From DASYPQ01 sp046155895 (GTDB lineage Bacteria; Planctomycetota; UBA1135; GCA-002686595), in assembly GCA_046155895.1 (NCBI GenBank), contig JBJXFB010000012.1:1-64000 (forward strand): a stretch of DNA of 64,000 bases, written 5' to 3'. This document shows positions 50,608 to 60,055 of the stretch, one piece after another; the first letter of the stretch is position 1, and the number at the start of each line of letters is the position of its first letter. The notes under the pieces are model-generated. The model worked only from the letters and a program-made list of their open reading frames with translations. It was not told the origin of the DNA and ran no database searches. The position numbers and the translations under genes were made by a program.

Positions 50608-51720
50608 ATGATGATCCATATCCTGGCCGTTTCCGCCGCCTCGAGCCTGCTCGCCGAGCCTCGAGCGATCCCCGCCCCGCCCGAGTCGAGGCCCTTCGCG
50701 ATCCGTGCCGACCAGGTCTTGCGCGCGGACGGACAGTCCCTCGCGCAAGGCGTGATCCTCGTCGAGGACGGGCGCATCGTCCGAGTCGGCATCGGCCTGG
50801 ACATCCCGGAGGCGGCGCTCCTCGTCGAGCACCACGGCACGGCGAGCGCGGGCCTCGTCGCGCTGCATTCGTACTCGGGAGCGCCCGGCGAGATGTTCGA
50901 CTCGACGCGCTCGGTCCTGCCTGACGCGCGGGTCGCCCTTGCGTTCGATCCGGCGAAGGGGGACTTCGCCGATGCGCTCCGGGCCGGGATCACCAGCCTC
51001 GTCCTGTCCCCCCTGCCCGGCTCGCTGTGCGCGGGCGCCAGCGCCCTGGTCAAGACCTCCGGCGGAGTGGTCGTCCGGAGCGAAGCTCAGCTCTCGCTCG
51101 GTTTTTCGGCGCGTTCCCTGCGCAACAACCGCTTCCCCACCAGCTTCGGGGGGGCGATCACCGAGCTCGACAGACTGTTCGAGGAGCCCACGGGAGTCTT
51201 CGCCCGAGCCGCGAAGCAGCAGATCCCCGTTCTCTTCGAGGTGTCGAGCCGCGAGGACGTCGCTCGCGCGATCGAGTTCGCGGAGCGTCACGATCTCGCC
51301 GGCACGGTCTCGGGCGCGGCCTGGGCGGGCGAGCTGGCCCAGCGGCTCCACGAGGCCGAACTCTCCGTGGTCTGCGGTCCGTTCCGCGTCGGCGAGGAGC
51401 GGCGGGATCTCCTCGCCGTGCAGGCTCTCGAGAAGGCGGGCGTGCCCTTCGGGTTCGCGCTCGACGCTCCGGCGAACCATCCCGTCATGCTTCGCGCCGG
51501 AGCCGCGATGTGCATGCGCGAGGGGCTCGGACGCGGGACCGCCTGGCGCGCGCTGACGTCGACCGCCGCAAAGATCGCCGGCGCGGAGGACCGGATCGGC
51601 GATCTGGCCAAGGGCCTGGACGCCGACATCGTGCTCTGGTCGGGGGACCCGCTCGATCTCGGGAGCACGGTGAAGGCGGTCTACGTCGACGGCAAGCTCG
51701 CCTGGAAGGACGAGAAGTGA
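50608..51720 (+). CDS. Exported amidohydrolase-fold protein, array member 2 (ligands incomplete)
   Basis: The 370-residue product has an N-terminal signal (residues 1-18), a short beta sandwich with SLAQGVILVEDGRIVRVG, a barrel and the typical end LAKGLDADIVLWSGDPLDLGS. The first metal His survives (ALHSYSGAP) but the second is Tyr, and the final Asp is not evident at the expected place, VPFGFALDAPANHP (the Asp of ALDA may or may not be equivalent). It lacks the charged insertion. It begins 2 bp after gene 1 and overlaps gene 3 by GTGA. Confidence 0.85.
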   Translation: MMIHILAVSAASSLLAEPRAIPAPPESRPFAIRADQVLRADGQSLAQGVILVEDGRIVRVGIGLDIPEAALLVEHHGTASAGLVALHSYSGAPGEMFDSTRSVLPDARVALAFDPAKGDFADALRAGITSLVLSPLPGSLCAGASALVKTSGGVVVRSEAQLSLGFSARSLRNNRFPTSFGGAITELDRLFEEPTGVFARAAKQQIPVLFEVSSREDVARAIEFAERHDLAGTVSGAAWAGELAQRLHEAELSVVCGPFRVGEERRDLLAVQALEKAGVPFGFALDAPANHPVMLRAGAAMCMREGLGRGTAWRALTSTAAKIAGAEDRIGDLAKGLDADIVLWSGDPLDLGSTVKAVYVDGKLAWKDEK

Positions 51721-52973
51721 TCCCGATTCATGCTCTCCTGATCACGTTCCCGGCCGCGCTCTCGTCCTTGCCGGCCTCCGCGCCCGCTCGGGCAGGCGAA
51801 GACGAGCCTCAGCGTCGTTGGTCCATCTTCGCCGATCACATCCACACCTCGACCGGCCGCTCGATCGCCAACGGCATGGTGTTCGTGAACAACGGCAAGA
51901 TCTCCCTCGTGAGTCCCGGTCGCGAGGATTCGCCGCAGAGCGAGCTCCTCAAGGTGCACTCCGTGACGGCCGGGCTCATCGATGCGAGCGCGCGCATCGA
52001 CTCCAAGATCCAGTCCGTCGAGCAGTCCTCCGAGATCTCGCCGGCGGTGCGCGTCGCCGACAGCCTCGACCCTTTCTCGATCGAGTGGGACCGGCAGGTC
52101 CGGAGCGGCGTGACCACCGTCCTCTCGAATCCGCCCGACTTCGCCGTCGTCGGCGGCCTCGGGATCGTGCTGAAGACCGCGGGACCCGAGAGCATCGAAG
52201 CCCGGACCGTGCGCGCCGACGCGGTGCTCCGCGGCGCCATGGGTTTCCAGCCCAGCGCGGGGAACCACCCGGCTTTCGGCCGGCCGAACGACTTCTTCTC
52301 GCGGCGCCCGACGACGCGCATGGGCGTCGAGTGGGAATGGCGCAATGCGTTCTACGAGGCTGCCGCGAGCCGACGAGACGAGGAGCGCGCCTACCCGGGC
52401 AGCGACCTGATGCTGCGCGCCCTGGACGGACATCTGACGCTCGCGATCCAGGCCTGGACCACGCAGGACATCCGCACGGCGGTGTTCCTGAAGGAGGAGA
52501 TCGAGCGCGAGCTCGCCGGTCGTCCGCGGGTATTCCTCGATGCCGCCGCGGAAGCCTGGAAAGACCCCGAGCTCATCGTGCGGAGCAAGGTCGGAGTCGT
52601 CCTGCCCCCGTTCCCGGCCGCCGGCCGTTCGGGCGAAGGCGCGTTCATGGCCTGGAACGTCGCGAAGCTGCTGCACGACCGCGGCGTTCCGATCGCGCTC
52701 TCCAGTCACGGCTCGGTCGGCTACGAGGACCGCCTGCCGATGCAGGCGGGGTACGCGATCCGCGGCGGTCTCGACTTCGAGTCCGCGCTCCAGGCCGTCA
52801 CGATCCAGCCCGCGAAGATGCTCGGCGTGGAGGATCGGGTGGGGAGCATCGAGGTGGGCAAGGACGCCGATCTCGTTCTCTGGAACGGGCCTCCCTTCGA
52901 ACCGAGCTCGCGCGTCGTCGGAGTCCTCGTCGACGGCGTGCTCGAGGTGGATCCACGTGAAGGAATCGAGTGA
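51717..52973 (+). CDS. Exported amidohydrolase-fold protein, array member 3 (metal ligands lost)
   Basis: GTG start overlapping the previous stop; 418 residues. A signal (ALLITFPAALSSLPASAPARA) is followed by the sandwich (SIANGMVFVNNGKISLVS), and the HxH position reads TAGLIDASARIDS. The final part has LGVEDRVGSIEVGKDADLVLWNGPPFEPSS. The usual terminal Asp is replaced by IALSSHGSVGYEDRLP; a His there is not equivalent to the metal Asp. The region 95-160 (FGRPNDFFSRRPTTRMGVEW) is a distinct insertion compared with its neighbours. Likely not a metallohydrolase by itself. Confidence 0.85.
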   Translation: MIPIHALLITFPAALSSLPASAPARAGEDEPQRRWSIFADHIHTSTGRSIANGMVFVNNGKISLVSPGREDSPQSELLKVHSVTAGLIDASARIDSKIQSVEQSSEISPAVRVADSLDPFSIEWDRQVRSGVTTVLSNPPDFAVVGGLGIVLKTAGPESIEARTVRADAVLRGAMGFQPSAGNHPAFGRPNDFFSRRPTTRMGVEWEWRNAFYEAAASRRDEERAYPGSDLMLRALDGHLTLAIQAWTTQDIRTAVFLKEEIERELAGRPRVFLDAAAEAWKDPELIVRSKVGVVLPPFPAAGRSGEGAFMAWNVAKLLHDRGVPIALSSHGSVGYEDRLPMQAGYAIRGGLDFESALQAVTIQPAKMLGVEDRVGSIEVGKDADLVLWNGPPFEPSSRVVGVLVDGVLEVDPREGIE

Positions 52974-53028
52974 GCGCGGCGAGAGCGCTCGAGCGACCGA
53001 ATCGGCGATGAACAGACGGAGTCAATCC

Positions 53029-54552
53029 ATGCGGAGTCGAATGCTGCGGACCCGGTTCCTTCTCTCCAGCGCGGCGGTCCTCCTCGCGGCGGCGCCGGAT
53101 GCGCTGGCTGGGGGACGGATCGCCATCAGGGTCGGTCGGATCATCACGCAGGCGGGTCCGGACATCGTGAACGGCGTGATCGTGATCGAGGACGGCCGCA
53201 TCCGGTCCGTCGGCCCGGATGAGAAGGCCCCGTGGGACGCCGAGCTGCTCGACCATCCCGAGCTCGTCGCCTTCCCCGGCTACGTGGAGGCCCACAACAC
53301 GCGCGGGATGGACCGGCCGAACGAGAACGTCGATGTCGCGCCCTTCCTCGACGTCCGCGATTCGATCGATCCGATCAGCTCCTACTTCGAGGACAGCCTC
53401 CGCTGGGGGGTGCTCACGATCAACGTCCAGCACGGTCCGCCGGCTCCGGGCTCGGGCGGATGCGTGATCGGCGCGCAGGGCATGGTCGTGAAGCCTTACG
53501 GCATGACCATCGAGCAGATGCTCGTGAAGCCCGGATCCGGGATCAAGATCTCTGCCGCGCCCAAGGCCGGCAAGTCGCGCGCGACACAGGCGCAGGCGCT
53601 GCGCAAGGCGTTCACCGACCTGCGACAGCACCTCGAGAAGGTCGTCCAGGACAAGAAGGACGGCAAGGACACCGCGCGGCGCGAAGCGATCTACCAGGGC
53701 CGGGACCTCGACAAGGAGGAGAACAGGAAGGGTCGCGCCATGGAGGGCAGCGCCTCCTGGAAGGTGAAGGGCCTCGAAGACATCCCGCGCGGCGAGATCG
53801 ACGACAAGCAGGAGCCTCTGCTCCGCCTCGTCGAAGGGAAGATCCCGGCGTTCGTCTACTGCGATGCGGCCGCCGCGGTGCCTCTCGCGCTCGAGATCGC
53901 GCGCGACAACGGCTTCCTCGCCAACACGACGCTCGTCCTGGACGGCGACTCGTGGAAGGCAGCCGATCTGATCGCCGAGGCGGGCGTGCCGGTGATCCTC
54001 GGCTCGGCGCTGATCCACGTTGAACGCGATCCGGTGACCGGCAAGGAGAAGGAGACCTTCGTCCCCGGCGTCTTCAAGAAGAAGAACGTGCGCTTCGCGC
54101 TGCAGTCGCTCAATCCGCAGGCCCAGTCCCTCTGGTACCAGGCCGCCGTCTGCGTGGGACACGGTCTCGACCGGAAGGAAGCCCTCGACGCGATCACGCG
54201 CACGCCTGCGGACATCCTCCACCTCGGCGACCGGTTCGGCAGCCTCGAACCCGGCAAGGACGGCAACGTCCTGCTGCTCTCGGGCGATCCGCTCTCCGTC
54301 TCGACGACCGTCCAATACGTCGTCCTCGGCGGTGACCTGGTGTACGACCGCAGCAAGGACGTCCGGGTCAAGCACCTGATCGAGGGTGTCGAGCAGCCGA
54401 ACACGGCTCCCCGGGGTGTCGAGGTGCAGGCGCATCCCCACGGCGACGAGCACGAACCGCCCGCCGAGGAAGGGAAGAAGAAGGACGTCGGCGAGAAGGA
54501 CAACGAGAACGAGAAGGAAAAGGAGAAGGAAGGAGGCGGCGAGGACCGCTAG
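53029..54552 (+). CDS. Exported amidohydrolase-fold protein, array member 4 (second His lost), KE-rich tail
   Basis: 507 residues from ATG 53029, preceded by GGAG at 8 nt; ATG 53008 is an alternative. A signal ends near DALAGG. The start VNGVIVIEDGRIRSVGPDE and end HLGDRFGSLEPGKDGNVLLLSGDPL define the family. The HxH site is VEAHNTRGMD: the first His remains, the second is replaced, and the final Asp is missing (VILGSALIHVERD). The loop at about 175-260 is charged (KKDGKDTARREAIYQGRD), and the last 40 residues form a Lys/Glu tail (EEGKKKDVGEKDNENEKEKE). It begins 55 bp after gene 3, the largest gap inside the array. Confidence 0.82.
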   Translation: MRSRMLRTRFLLSSAAVLLAAAPDALAGGRIAIRVGRIITQAGPDIVNGVIVIEDGRIRSVGPDEKAPWDAELLDHPELVAFPGYVEAHNTRGMDRPNENVDVAPFLDVRDSIDPISSYFEDSLRWGVLTINVQHGPPAPGSGGCVIGAQGMVVKPYGMTIEQMLVKPGSGIKISAAPKAGKSRATQAQALRKAFTDLRQHLEKVVQDKKDGKDTARREAIYQGRDLDKEENRKGRAMEGSASWKVKGLEDIPRGEIDDKQEPLLRLVEGKIPAFVYCDAAAAVPLALEIARDNGFLANTTLVLDGDSWKAADLIAEAGVPVILGSALIHVERDPVTGKEKETFVPGVFKKKNVRFALQSLNPQAQSLWYQAAVCVGHGLDRKEALDAITRTPADILHLGDRFGSLEPGKDGNVLLLSGDPLSVSTTVQYVVLGGDLVYDRSKDVRVKHLIEGVEQPNTAPRGVEVQAHPHGDEHEPPAEEGKKKDVGEKDNENEKEKEKEGGGEDR

Positions 54553-54560
54553 CTCCCCCG

Positions 54561-57455
54561 ATGATCCACGCGATCCTCCTCTTCGCCGGCTCGGTCCCGG
54601 CAGCATTCCCCGTGCGTGTGCCTGCGTCGGCGCCGCGCGAGGTCGTGGCCGTGCGGGCGGGCACGATCCTCACGGTCGAGAACGGCATCCTCTCGAACGG
54701 GACGATCCTGATCGACGACGGCAAGATTACGGCGATCGGTGCGGACCTCGACGTCCCTGGCGGTGCTCACGTCGTCGACTACGGGCCCGACGCGGTGATC
54801 GCGCCCGGCCTCGTCGCCGCCGACAGCGGCTTCCAGGCCCTGCGTCCCTCGGAGCGCACGGCGGATCCCGCCGTGATGGCCGCCGACGCGTTCGATCCGT
54901 TCGCCTCGTACGTTTTTGCGCTCCAGGAGGGAGTCACCTCGGCCTACGTGCCTCCGGCTCGCGGGCGCTTGATCGCCGGACAGGGTGCCTTCGTGAAGCT
55001 CGCCGGGCACAACGACCTGGGCGGAGCCGGCCGGATCCTCCGCGAGAGCGTCGCGATCCATGGATCGGTCGGCACCGAGGCCCGCAGGACGCCGGGCTAC
55101 TGGCAGCCCCCGCTTCCTGCGACGGTCGACGTCGGCATGGGAGTGGAGGAGCCGCAGCTTCCCCGGACGCTCATGGGCGCGATCACCGCGCTCGGGGAAC
55201 TCGTGGAGCTCGCGCGCGGAGGCCCGGACGACGGCCGGTACGGCCCCGACACCGCGACGCAACTCCGCGAGCTGATCGAGGCCGGGCGACCGTGGCGGAT
55301 GGGCGCCTCCTCGACACCCGAGATCCGCGCGTTGCTCGGGTTCTTCCAGGAGAAGGAGCTCCCGCTCGTGATCGATGGCGCCTCCGGCGCGGCTTCCTTG
55401 GCGGGAGAGATCGCCGACTCAGGCTTCCCGGTCATCGTCAAGTCTCCGATTCTCGCCAACGCGACCGGAAGGGACTTCGGCAAGGACCGCGACGCGCAAG
55501 AGCCGGTCTTCGACGTCGCGGCGAGCCTCGAGCGCGCGCACGTCCGTTTCGCGATCGCGCCTTCCGAAGACGCCGCCGCGAGCGATCTTCGCTTCGCCGC
55601 GCAGATCGCCTCCCGCGGCGGCCTCGACCGCGCTGCCGCGCTCCGGGCGATCACGCTGTCGCCGGCCGAGATCCTCGGGGTCTCGGACCGCCTGGGAAGC
55701 CTCGTTCCCGGCAAGGACGCCGATTTCGCCGTTTTCAACGGGCATCCGCTCGAGCCCGGCACGAGCGCGATCGCGACCTGGGTCGACGGCAAGAAGGTCC
55801 ACGAGCGGGTCCGCGAGAAGACGGCCGTCGTGCTCTCCGTCGAGGAGCTCTTCGTGGGAGACGGAGAGATCCTCCGTCCCGGCGAGGTCCTCATCCAGGA
55901 CGGGAAGATCCGCGAAGTCGGCCGTCGCGTCGGCCGTCCGGCCGGCGCCGAGATCGTTCGCGGAAAGGCGGCAATGCCCGGCATGATCGACGCGCTCGGG
56001 CACCTCGGCCTGTCCGGGTCGGCTCGCGTTCCGGCGACGCGCTTCGACCTGTCCCGCATCGTCGCTCCGGCGGAGCTGTCCGAGCGACGGGTAGCGCGCG
56101 CGGGAGTCACGACGGTCGTGCTCTCCCCGCGCGGCGCGAGCCGGTCCGGAGCGCCGATGATGGCCTACAAGCCCGCGGTCGCGGACTACGACCGGATGCT
56201 CGTGCGCAATCCGGTCGCCTTGCGCTTCCAGTGGACCGACCGCAATCGGCTCGAGTCCGGGCAGTCGCTGCGGGAGATCCTGACGAAGGCCGTCGCCTAC
56301 GCGAAGAAGTGGGACGAGTACGAGAAGAAGCTGGCCGCGTGGACGCCTCCCAAGGAGGAGCCGAAGCCCGAGGAAGCCAAGAGCGACGACAAGAAGGGTT
56401 CGGAGTCCGATTCCAAGTCCGACGAGGGCAAGAAGGACGAGTCGGGCGACAAGGCCCAAGCCGACAAGAAGGACGAAAAGAAAGAGGAGAAGAAGGACGA
56501 GAAGAAAAAGAAGAAGGGAGAGAAGGAGCCGCCGAAGCCGATCACCGGCGCGTGGGAGACCCATGTCGCCGTCCCGCCCTTCGAGAAGGCCCGTCTTCGC
56601 CTCTACGCGCTCGACGAGGAAGGGAAGATCTCGGGCTCCCTGCGGTGCAGCTCGCTCTCCGACCGGCTGATCGAGATCTCCGGAGAGCGGAAGGAGACGA
56701 AAGTGAGCCTCTCCGGTGAGGCGAACCGGGGCAGGGTGGATCTCACCCTCGAGGAGAAGGACGGCAAGCTCCAGGGCAAGCTCGTCCAGGGCGCCGCCAG
56801 CGTCGAGATCACCCTCGAGCAGACCTCGACCGAGTACGAGGTGGCGAAGCGGTCCGAGCGTCGCAAGGTCAAGGAGGAGAAGAAGGAGATCAAGGGTCAG
56901 CCGAGCTCGCCTGGGATCGACCCCGAGCTCGAGCCGCTCCGCAAGGCCATCCAGGGTCAGGGCGCCGTCGTCGTCGGCGTCGAGCGCGAGGACGAGATCC
57001 TCGCGTGCGTCGACGCGTTCGAGGACGCAGGCATCAAGCCGATCCTCCTGGGCGCGACGGACGCCTGGAAAGTCGCCGAGAAGATCCGCGGCCGCATCGC
57101 CGGCGTGCTGCTCGACCAGGAAATCGCGGCGACGGACCCGAAGACGGGCTCGCGCCGGCGCAATCGCTACGCCGAGATCGTCTCGGCCGGGATCCCGATC
57201 GCGTTCCACAGCGATGCCGAGGAGGGAGCCGTCGACCTCCCGACCATCGCCGCGTACGCGGTCTCGCAGGGCATGGGTCCCGAAGCGGCCTTGCGCGCGC
57301 TCACCTCGGATGCCGCCCGGATGTACGCGATGCACGAGCGTGTCGGCCGCCTGGCGCCGGGGTGCGACGGCGACGTCGCGCTCCTCGACGGCAACCCGCT
57401 CGACGTCTCCACGCGTGTCCTCCGCGTCTGGGCCGGAGGGGAAGAGGTTCGATGA
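54561..57455 (+). CDS. Tandem-domain amidohydrolase-fold protein, array member 5
   Basis: The 964-residue product has a signal (ILLFAGSVPAAFPV) and two amidohydrolase modules in one chain. Module 1 (about 18-415) has the HxH region VIAPGLVAADSGFQAL (ligands absent) and ends LVPGKDADFAVFNGHPLEPGTS. Module 2 (about 420-964) reads AMPGMIDALGHLGLS, where only the second His stays, and IPIAFHSDAEEGAVD, where the terminal Asp is probably present. Module 2 has a long charged insertion (KWDEYEKKLAAWTPPKEE to about residue 650) and then a separate beta-rich section (HVAVPPFEKARLRLYALDEE up to about residue 775). It overlaps the next gene by ATGA. Confidence 0.85.
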   Translation: MIHAILLFAGSVPAAFPVRVPASAPREVVAVRAGTILTVENGILSNGTILIDDGKITAIGADLDVPGGAHVVDYGPDAVIAPGLVAADSGFQALRPSERTADPAVMAADAFDPFASYVFALQEGVTSAYVPPARGRLIAGQGAFVKLAGHNDLGGAGRILRESVAIHGSVGTEARRTPGYWQPPLPATVDVGMGVEEPQLPRTLMGAITALGELVELARGGPDDGRYGPDTATQLRELIEAGRPWRMGASSTPEIRALLGFFQEKELPLVIDGASGAASLAGEIADSGFPVIVKSPILANATGRDFGKDRDAQEPVFDVAASLERAHVRFAIAPSEDAAASDLRFAAQIASRGGLDRAAALRAITLSPAEILGVSDRLGSLVPGKDADFAVFNGHPLEPGTSAIATWVDGKKVHERVREKTAVVLSVEELFVGDGEILRPGEVLIQDGKIREVGRRVGRPAGAEIVRGKAAMPGMIDALGHLGLSGSARVPATRFDLSRIVAPAELSERRVARAGVTTVVLSPRGASRSGAPMMAYKPAVADYDRMLVRNPVALRFQWTDRNRLESGQSLREILTKAVAYAKKWDEYEKKLAAWTPPKEEPKPEEAKSDDKKGSESDSKSDEGKKDESGDKAQADKKDEKKEEKKDEKKKKKGEKEPPKPITGAWETHVAVPPFEKARLRLYALDEEGKISGSLRCSSLSDRLIEISGERKETKVSLSGEANRGRVDLTLEEKDGKLQGKLVQGAASVEITLEQTSTEYEVAKRSERRKVKEEKKEIKGQPSSPGIDPELEPLRKAIQGQGAVVVGVEREDEILACVDAFEDAGIKPILLGATDAWKVAEKIRGRIAGVLLDQEIAATDPKTGSRRRNRYAEIVSAGIPIAFHSDAEEGAVDLPTIAAYAVSQGMGPEAALRALTSDAARMYAMHERVGRLAPGCDGDVALLDGNPLDVSTRVLRVWAGGEEVR
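56332..56530 (+). repeat. Low-complexity Lys/Glu/Asp coding tract in array member 5
   Basis: A run of GAG, AAG and GAC codons gives a highly charged, disordered linker with short approximate repeats of the type EEKKDEKK. It is part of the CDS and not a separate element. Confidence 0.75.
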
Positions 57456-58777
57456 AATCCATGACTACGGCTCTGCTCGCTCTGGCGGTGCTGAGCTCGT
57501 TCCTCCCGGCACAGACCGCTCCGCAGGCTCCCGCTCCCGCGACCGGGTCCGCTCCCGGTTCGAAGAGCTTCGCGATCCGCGCCGCGAAGGCGCTCGTCGT
57601 CGGCGAGGACGGCCGCGGCGTCATCGACCGCGCCGTTCTCCTCGTCCAGGACGGCAAGATCCTCCGGATCGGCGAGGAGCGCGAGATCGAGATCCCCGCA
57701 GGCTGGGAGGTCGTCGACTGCGGGCGCAGCTGGATCTGCCCCGGCTTCGTCGACCTGCACTGCCACGTCGCCGGGCAGAGCTTCATGGTCAACGACATCA
57801 ACGACATGGTCTACATGACCAATCCCGGGCTCCGCGCCAGCGCCGCGGTGAGGCCCGGGAATCCGGATCTCCTGCGAGGGGTCGCCGGCGGCGTGACGAG
57901 CGTGCTCTTCATCCCGGGCTCGGGCACGAACATGGGCGGGCAGGGCGTCCTGCTGAAGACGGGGCTGCCGACCTACGAGCGGATGGAGATCCGCAACCCG
58001 GGTTCGTTGAAGCTCGCCCAGGCGGGGAATCCGGAGCGCTGGGCGATCGGAGTCGGCCGGGCCCTCATGAACTGGAACACGGAAAAGACCTTCAGACGAG
58101 GCCTCGCCTACGCGAAGCGTCGCGCCGCGGAAGGGAAGGGCGTCGGGAACGGCGCGAAGGACGGCCCGGACCTCGACCGAGTCGTCGAATGGGACGTCTT
58201 CCCGTGGCTCCTCGAGAAGAAGACCCAGGTCTCGACCCACACCCAGATGTACCAGGTCGTCCTGCGCACGCTGACGATGGTCCGCCAGGAGTTCGGGCTG
58301 GACGTGTACATCGACCACGGGGAATTCGACGGCCTGCGTACCGCGAAGTTCGCCCAAGAGCTCGGCGTTCAGGCGATCATCGGCCCGCGCGAGCTCGATG
58401 GGACGATTCCCCGCCTCAGCCCGAGCGCGGACGGGAAGTTCGTCGGCATCGCCGCGGGCTACCAGCAAGGCGGCCACAAGATGATCGGCTTCAACACGGA
58501 CTCGCCGATCGTTCCCGAGGAGGAGCTCCCCGTGCAGGCAACCGTCAGCGTGCACTACGGCTTCGACGATTCGGAGATGGATTCCGTGCGCGGGTTGACC
58601 ATCGTTCCGGCGATGACGGCCGGCATCGCCGATCGCGTGGGCAGCCTGGCTCCCGGGAAGGACGCCGACATCCTGATCGTCACCGGCGACCCGATCGATC
58701 CGCGCAACGTCGTCCAACGCGTCTTCATCGAGGGCGAATCCGTCTACGATTCGGCCAAGGAGGCCCGTCGGTGGTGA
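57452..58777 (+). CDS. Exported metal-dependent amidohydrolase, array member 6 (ligands intact)
   Basis: The 441-residue product begins at ATG overlapping the previous stop. A signal runs through ALLALAVLSSFLPAQTA. Its ligands are complete: HxH in CPGFVDLHCHVAGQ (near residue 103), His in VSTHTQMYQ and VYIDHGEFDG, and the metal Asp in FNTDSPIVPEEEL. It should be a working metallohydrolase, likely acting on a small amide, imide or dipeptide-like substrate outside the cytoplasm. The DINDMVYMTNPGLRASAAVRPGNP stretch (quoted in part) is almost duplicated in member 7, so the two are close paralogs. Confidence 0.9.
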   Translation: MKSMTTALLALAVLSSFLPAQTAPQAPAPATGSAPGSKSFAIRAAKALVVGEDGRGVIDRAVLLVQDGKILRIGEEREIEIPAGWEVVDCGRSWICPGFVDLHCHVAGQSFMVNDINDMVYMTNPGLRASAAVRPGNPDLLRGVAGGVTSVLFIPGSGTNMGGQGVLLKTGLPTYERMEIRNPGSLKLAQAGNPERWAIGVGRALMNWNTEKTFRRGLAYAKRRAAEGKGVGNGAKDGPDLDRVVEWDVFPWLLEKKTQVSTHTQMYQVVLRTLTMVRQEFGLDVYIDHGEFDGLRTAKFAQELGVQAIIGPRELDGTIPRLSPSADGKFVGIAAGYQQGGHKMIGFNTDSPIVPEEELPVQATVSVHYGFDDSEMDSVRGLTIVPAMTAGIADRVGSLAPGKDADILIVTGDPIDPRNVVQRVFIEGESVYDSAKEARRW

Positions 58778-60033
58778 TGCGCGCCACGAGGCCGGCCGAG
58801 AGACGTCTCGCGAACTCAGCGCTCGCGTCGGCGCTGATCGCTCTCGCGTCGTGCTCCTCGGTCGGTCGGGGTTCGCTCGAGGACCTGCCGGAAGGGGAGG
58901 AAGGCGTCGCCGTCCTGTGCGCCAAGCTCCTCACGGTCGACGACGAAGACCAGGTATTCACGCCGGGGATGATCCTCGTGCGCGACTCGAAGCTCGTGTA
59001 CGTCGGCGAGCGCGTGGCGGTGCCGGCGGGCTACCGTGGGCTCGATCTCGGATCGGGATGGGCGGCTCCGGGGATGGTGGAGCTGCACTCGCACATCCAC
59101 ACGGGAGGCTGGGGGGACATCAACGACATGGTGATCCCCGTGAACCCCGAGCTGCGCGCGTCGGCCGGGCTGCGCCCGTCGAATCCGCTCATCAAGGTCG
59201 CCTGCGCCGGAGGCGTCACGACGCTCTTCGGGATCCCGGGCAGCGGGACGAGCAACGGCGGCTTCGGCGTGATCTACAAGTCGAAGACGAACGCGACGTA
59301 CGAGGACGTCGTCGTCGCCGACCCGGGCGGCATGAAGATCGCCCAGTCCTACAACCCCGAGCGGCGCTCGGGCGATCTCGGGCTCACCCGCGCCGGCCTC
59401 GCGTACGCCCTCGAGGACGTGAACGACCGCGCGATCGGCGCGAACCGGGAGGACCGATTCGACCTGGCGCTCGAGAATCTCAAGCGCGTTCACAAGGGCG
59501 AGCTCCCCGTCCTCATCCACTGCGCCGGCAGCGACGGCTTCGCGGCCGCCGCGCGGATGTGGAAGGCGAAGTACGGGACCCGCTGCGTCCTTTCGCACGG
59601 CTGCTTCGACGCCCACGCGACGGCTCCGTGGATCGTCGAGAAGGGCGCCGCGATCAACGCGGGGCCGCGGACGATGGACTACATCGTGACGCGCGACGGT
59701 GCGATCACGGGAACGGTCGACCGCTACCTCGCGGCCGGCGCGGAGAACATCTCCGTGAACACGGATTCGCCGGTGGTGCCCCAGGAGGAGCTTTTCCTCC
59801 AGGGCACGATGTCAGCGCGCCTGGGAGCCGATTCGTACACGATGCTGCGCGCGTGCACGATCCACCCCGCCCGGGTCTTCGGCATCGATCACCGCGTCGG
59901 GAGCCTGGAGCCCGGCAAGGACGCCGACATCGTGATCTGGAGCGGCGACCCGCTCGATCCGCGGGCGCGCGTCGAGCTCGTCCTGATCGACGGAGGGATC
60001 GAGTACGACGCCCGGGAAGGACGGTGGTTCTAG
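58774..60033 (+). CDS. Lipoprotein metal-dependent amidohydrolase, array member 7 (ligands intact)
   Basis: About 419 residues. GTG 58774 overlaps the previous stop; ATG 58777 or GTG 58771 are equally possible (AAGGAGG at 58757-58763). A hydrophobic N-terminus ends in lipobox LASC (Cys at about 28), so it is probably lipid-anchored. Ligands: HxH in APGMVELHSHIHTG, His in VLIHCAGSDG, His in VLSHGCFDAH, and Asp in SVNTDSPVVPQEEL. With member 6 it shares GGVTTLFGIPGSGT and the Ile-Asn-Asp-Met motif. It is one of two likely catalytic members of the array. Confidence 0.9.
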   Translation: MMRATRPAERRLANSALASALIALASCSSVGRGSLEDLPEGEEGVAVLCAKLLTVDDEDQVFTPGMILVRDSKLVYVGERVAVPAGYRGLDLGSGWAAPGMVELHSHIHTGGWGDINDMVIPVNPELRASAGLRPSNPLIKVACAGGVTTLFGIPGSGTSNGGFGVIYKSKTNATYEDVVVADPGGMKIAQSYNPERRSGDLGLTRAGLAYALEDVNDRAIGANREDRFDLALENLKRVHKGELPVLIHCAGSDGFAAAARMWKAKYGTRCVLSHGCFDAHATAPWIVEKGAAINAGPRTMDYIVTRDGAITGTVDRYLAAGAENISVNTDSPVVPQEELFLQGTMSARLGADSYTMLRACTIHPARVFGIDHRVGSLEPGKDADIVIWSGDPLDPRARVELVLIDGGIEYDAREGRWF

Positions 60034-60055
60034 TGAGCGCGACAGGAGAACGGCC

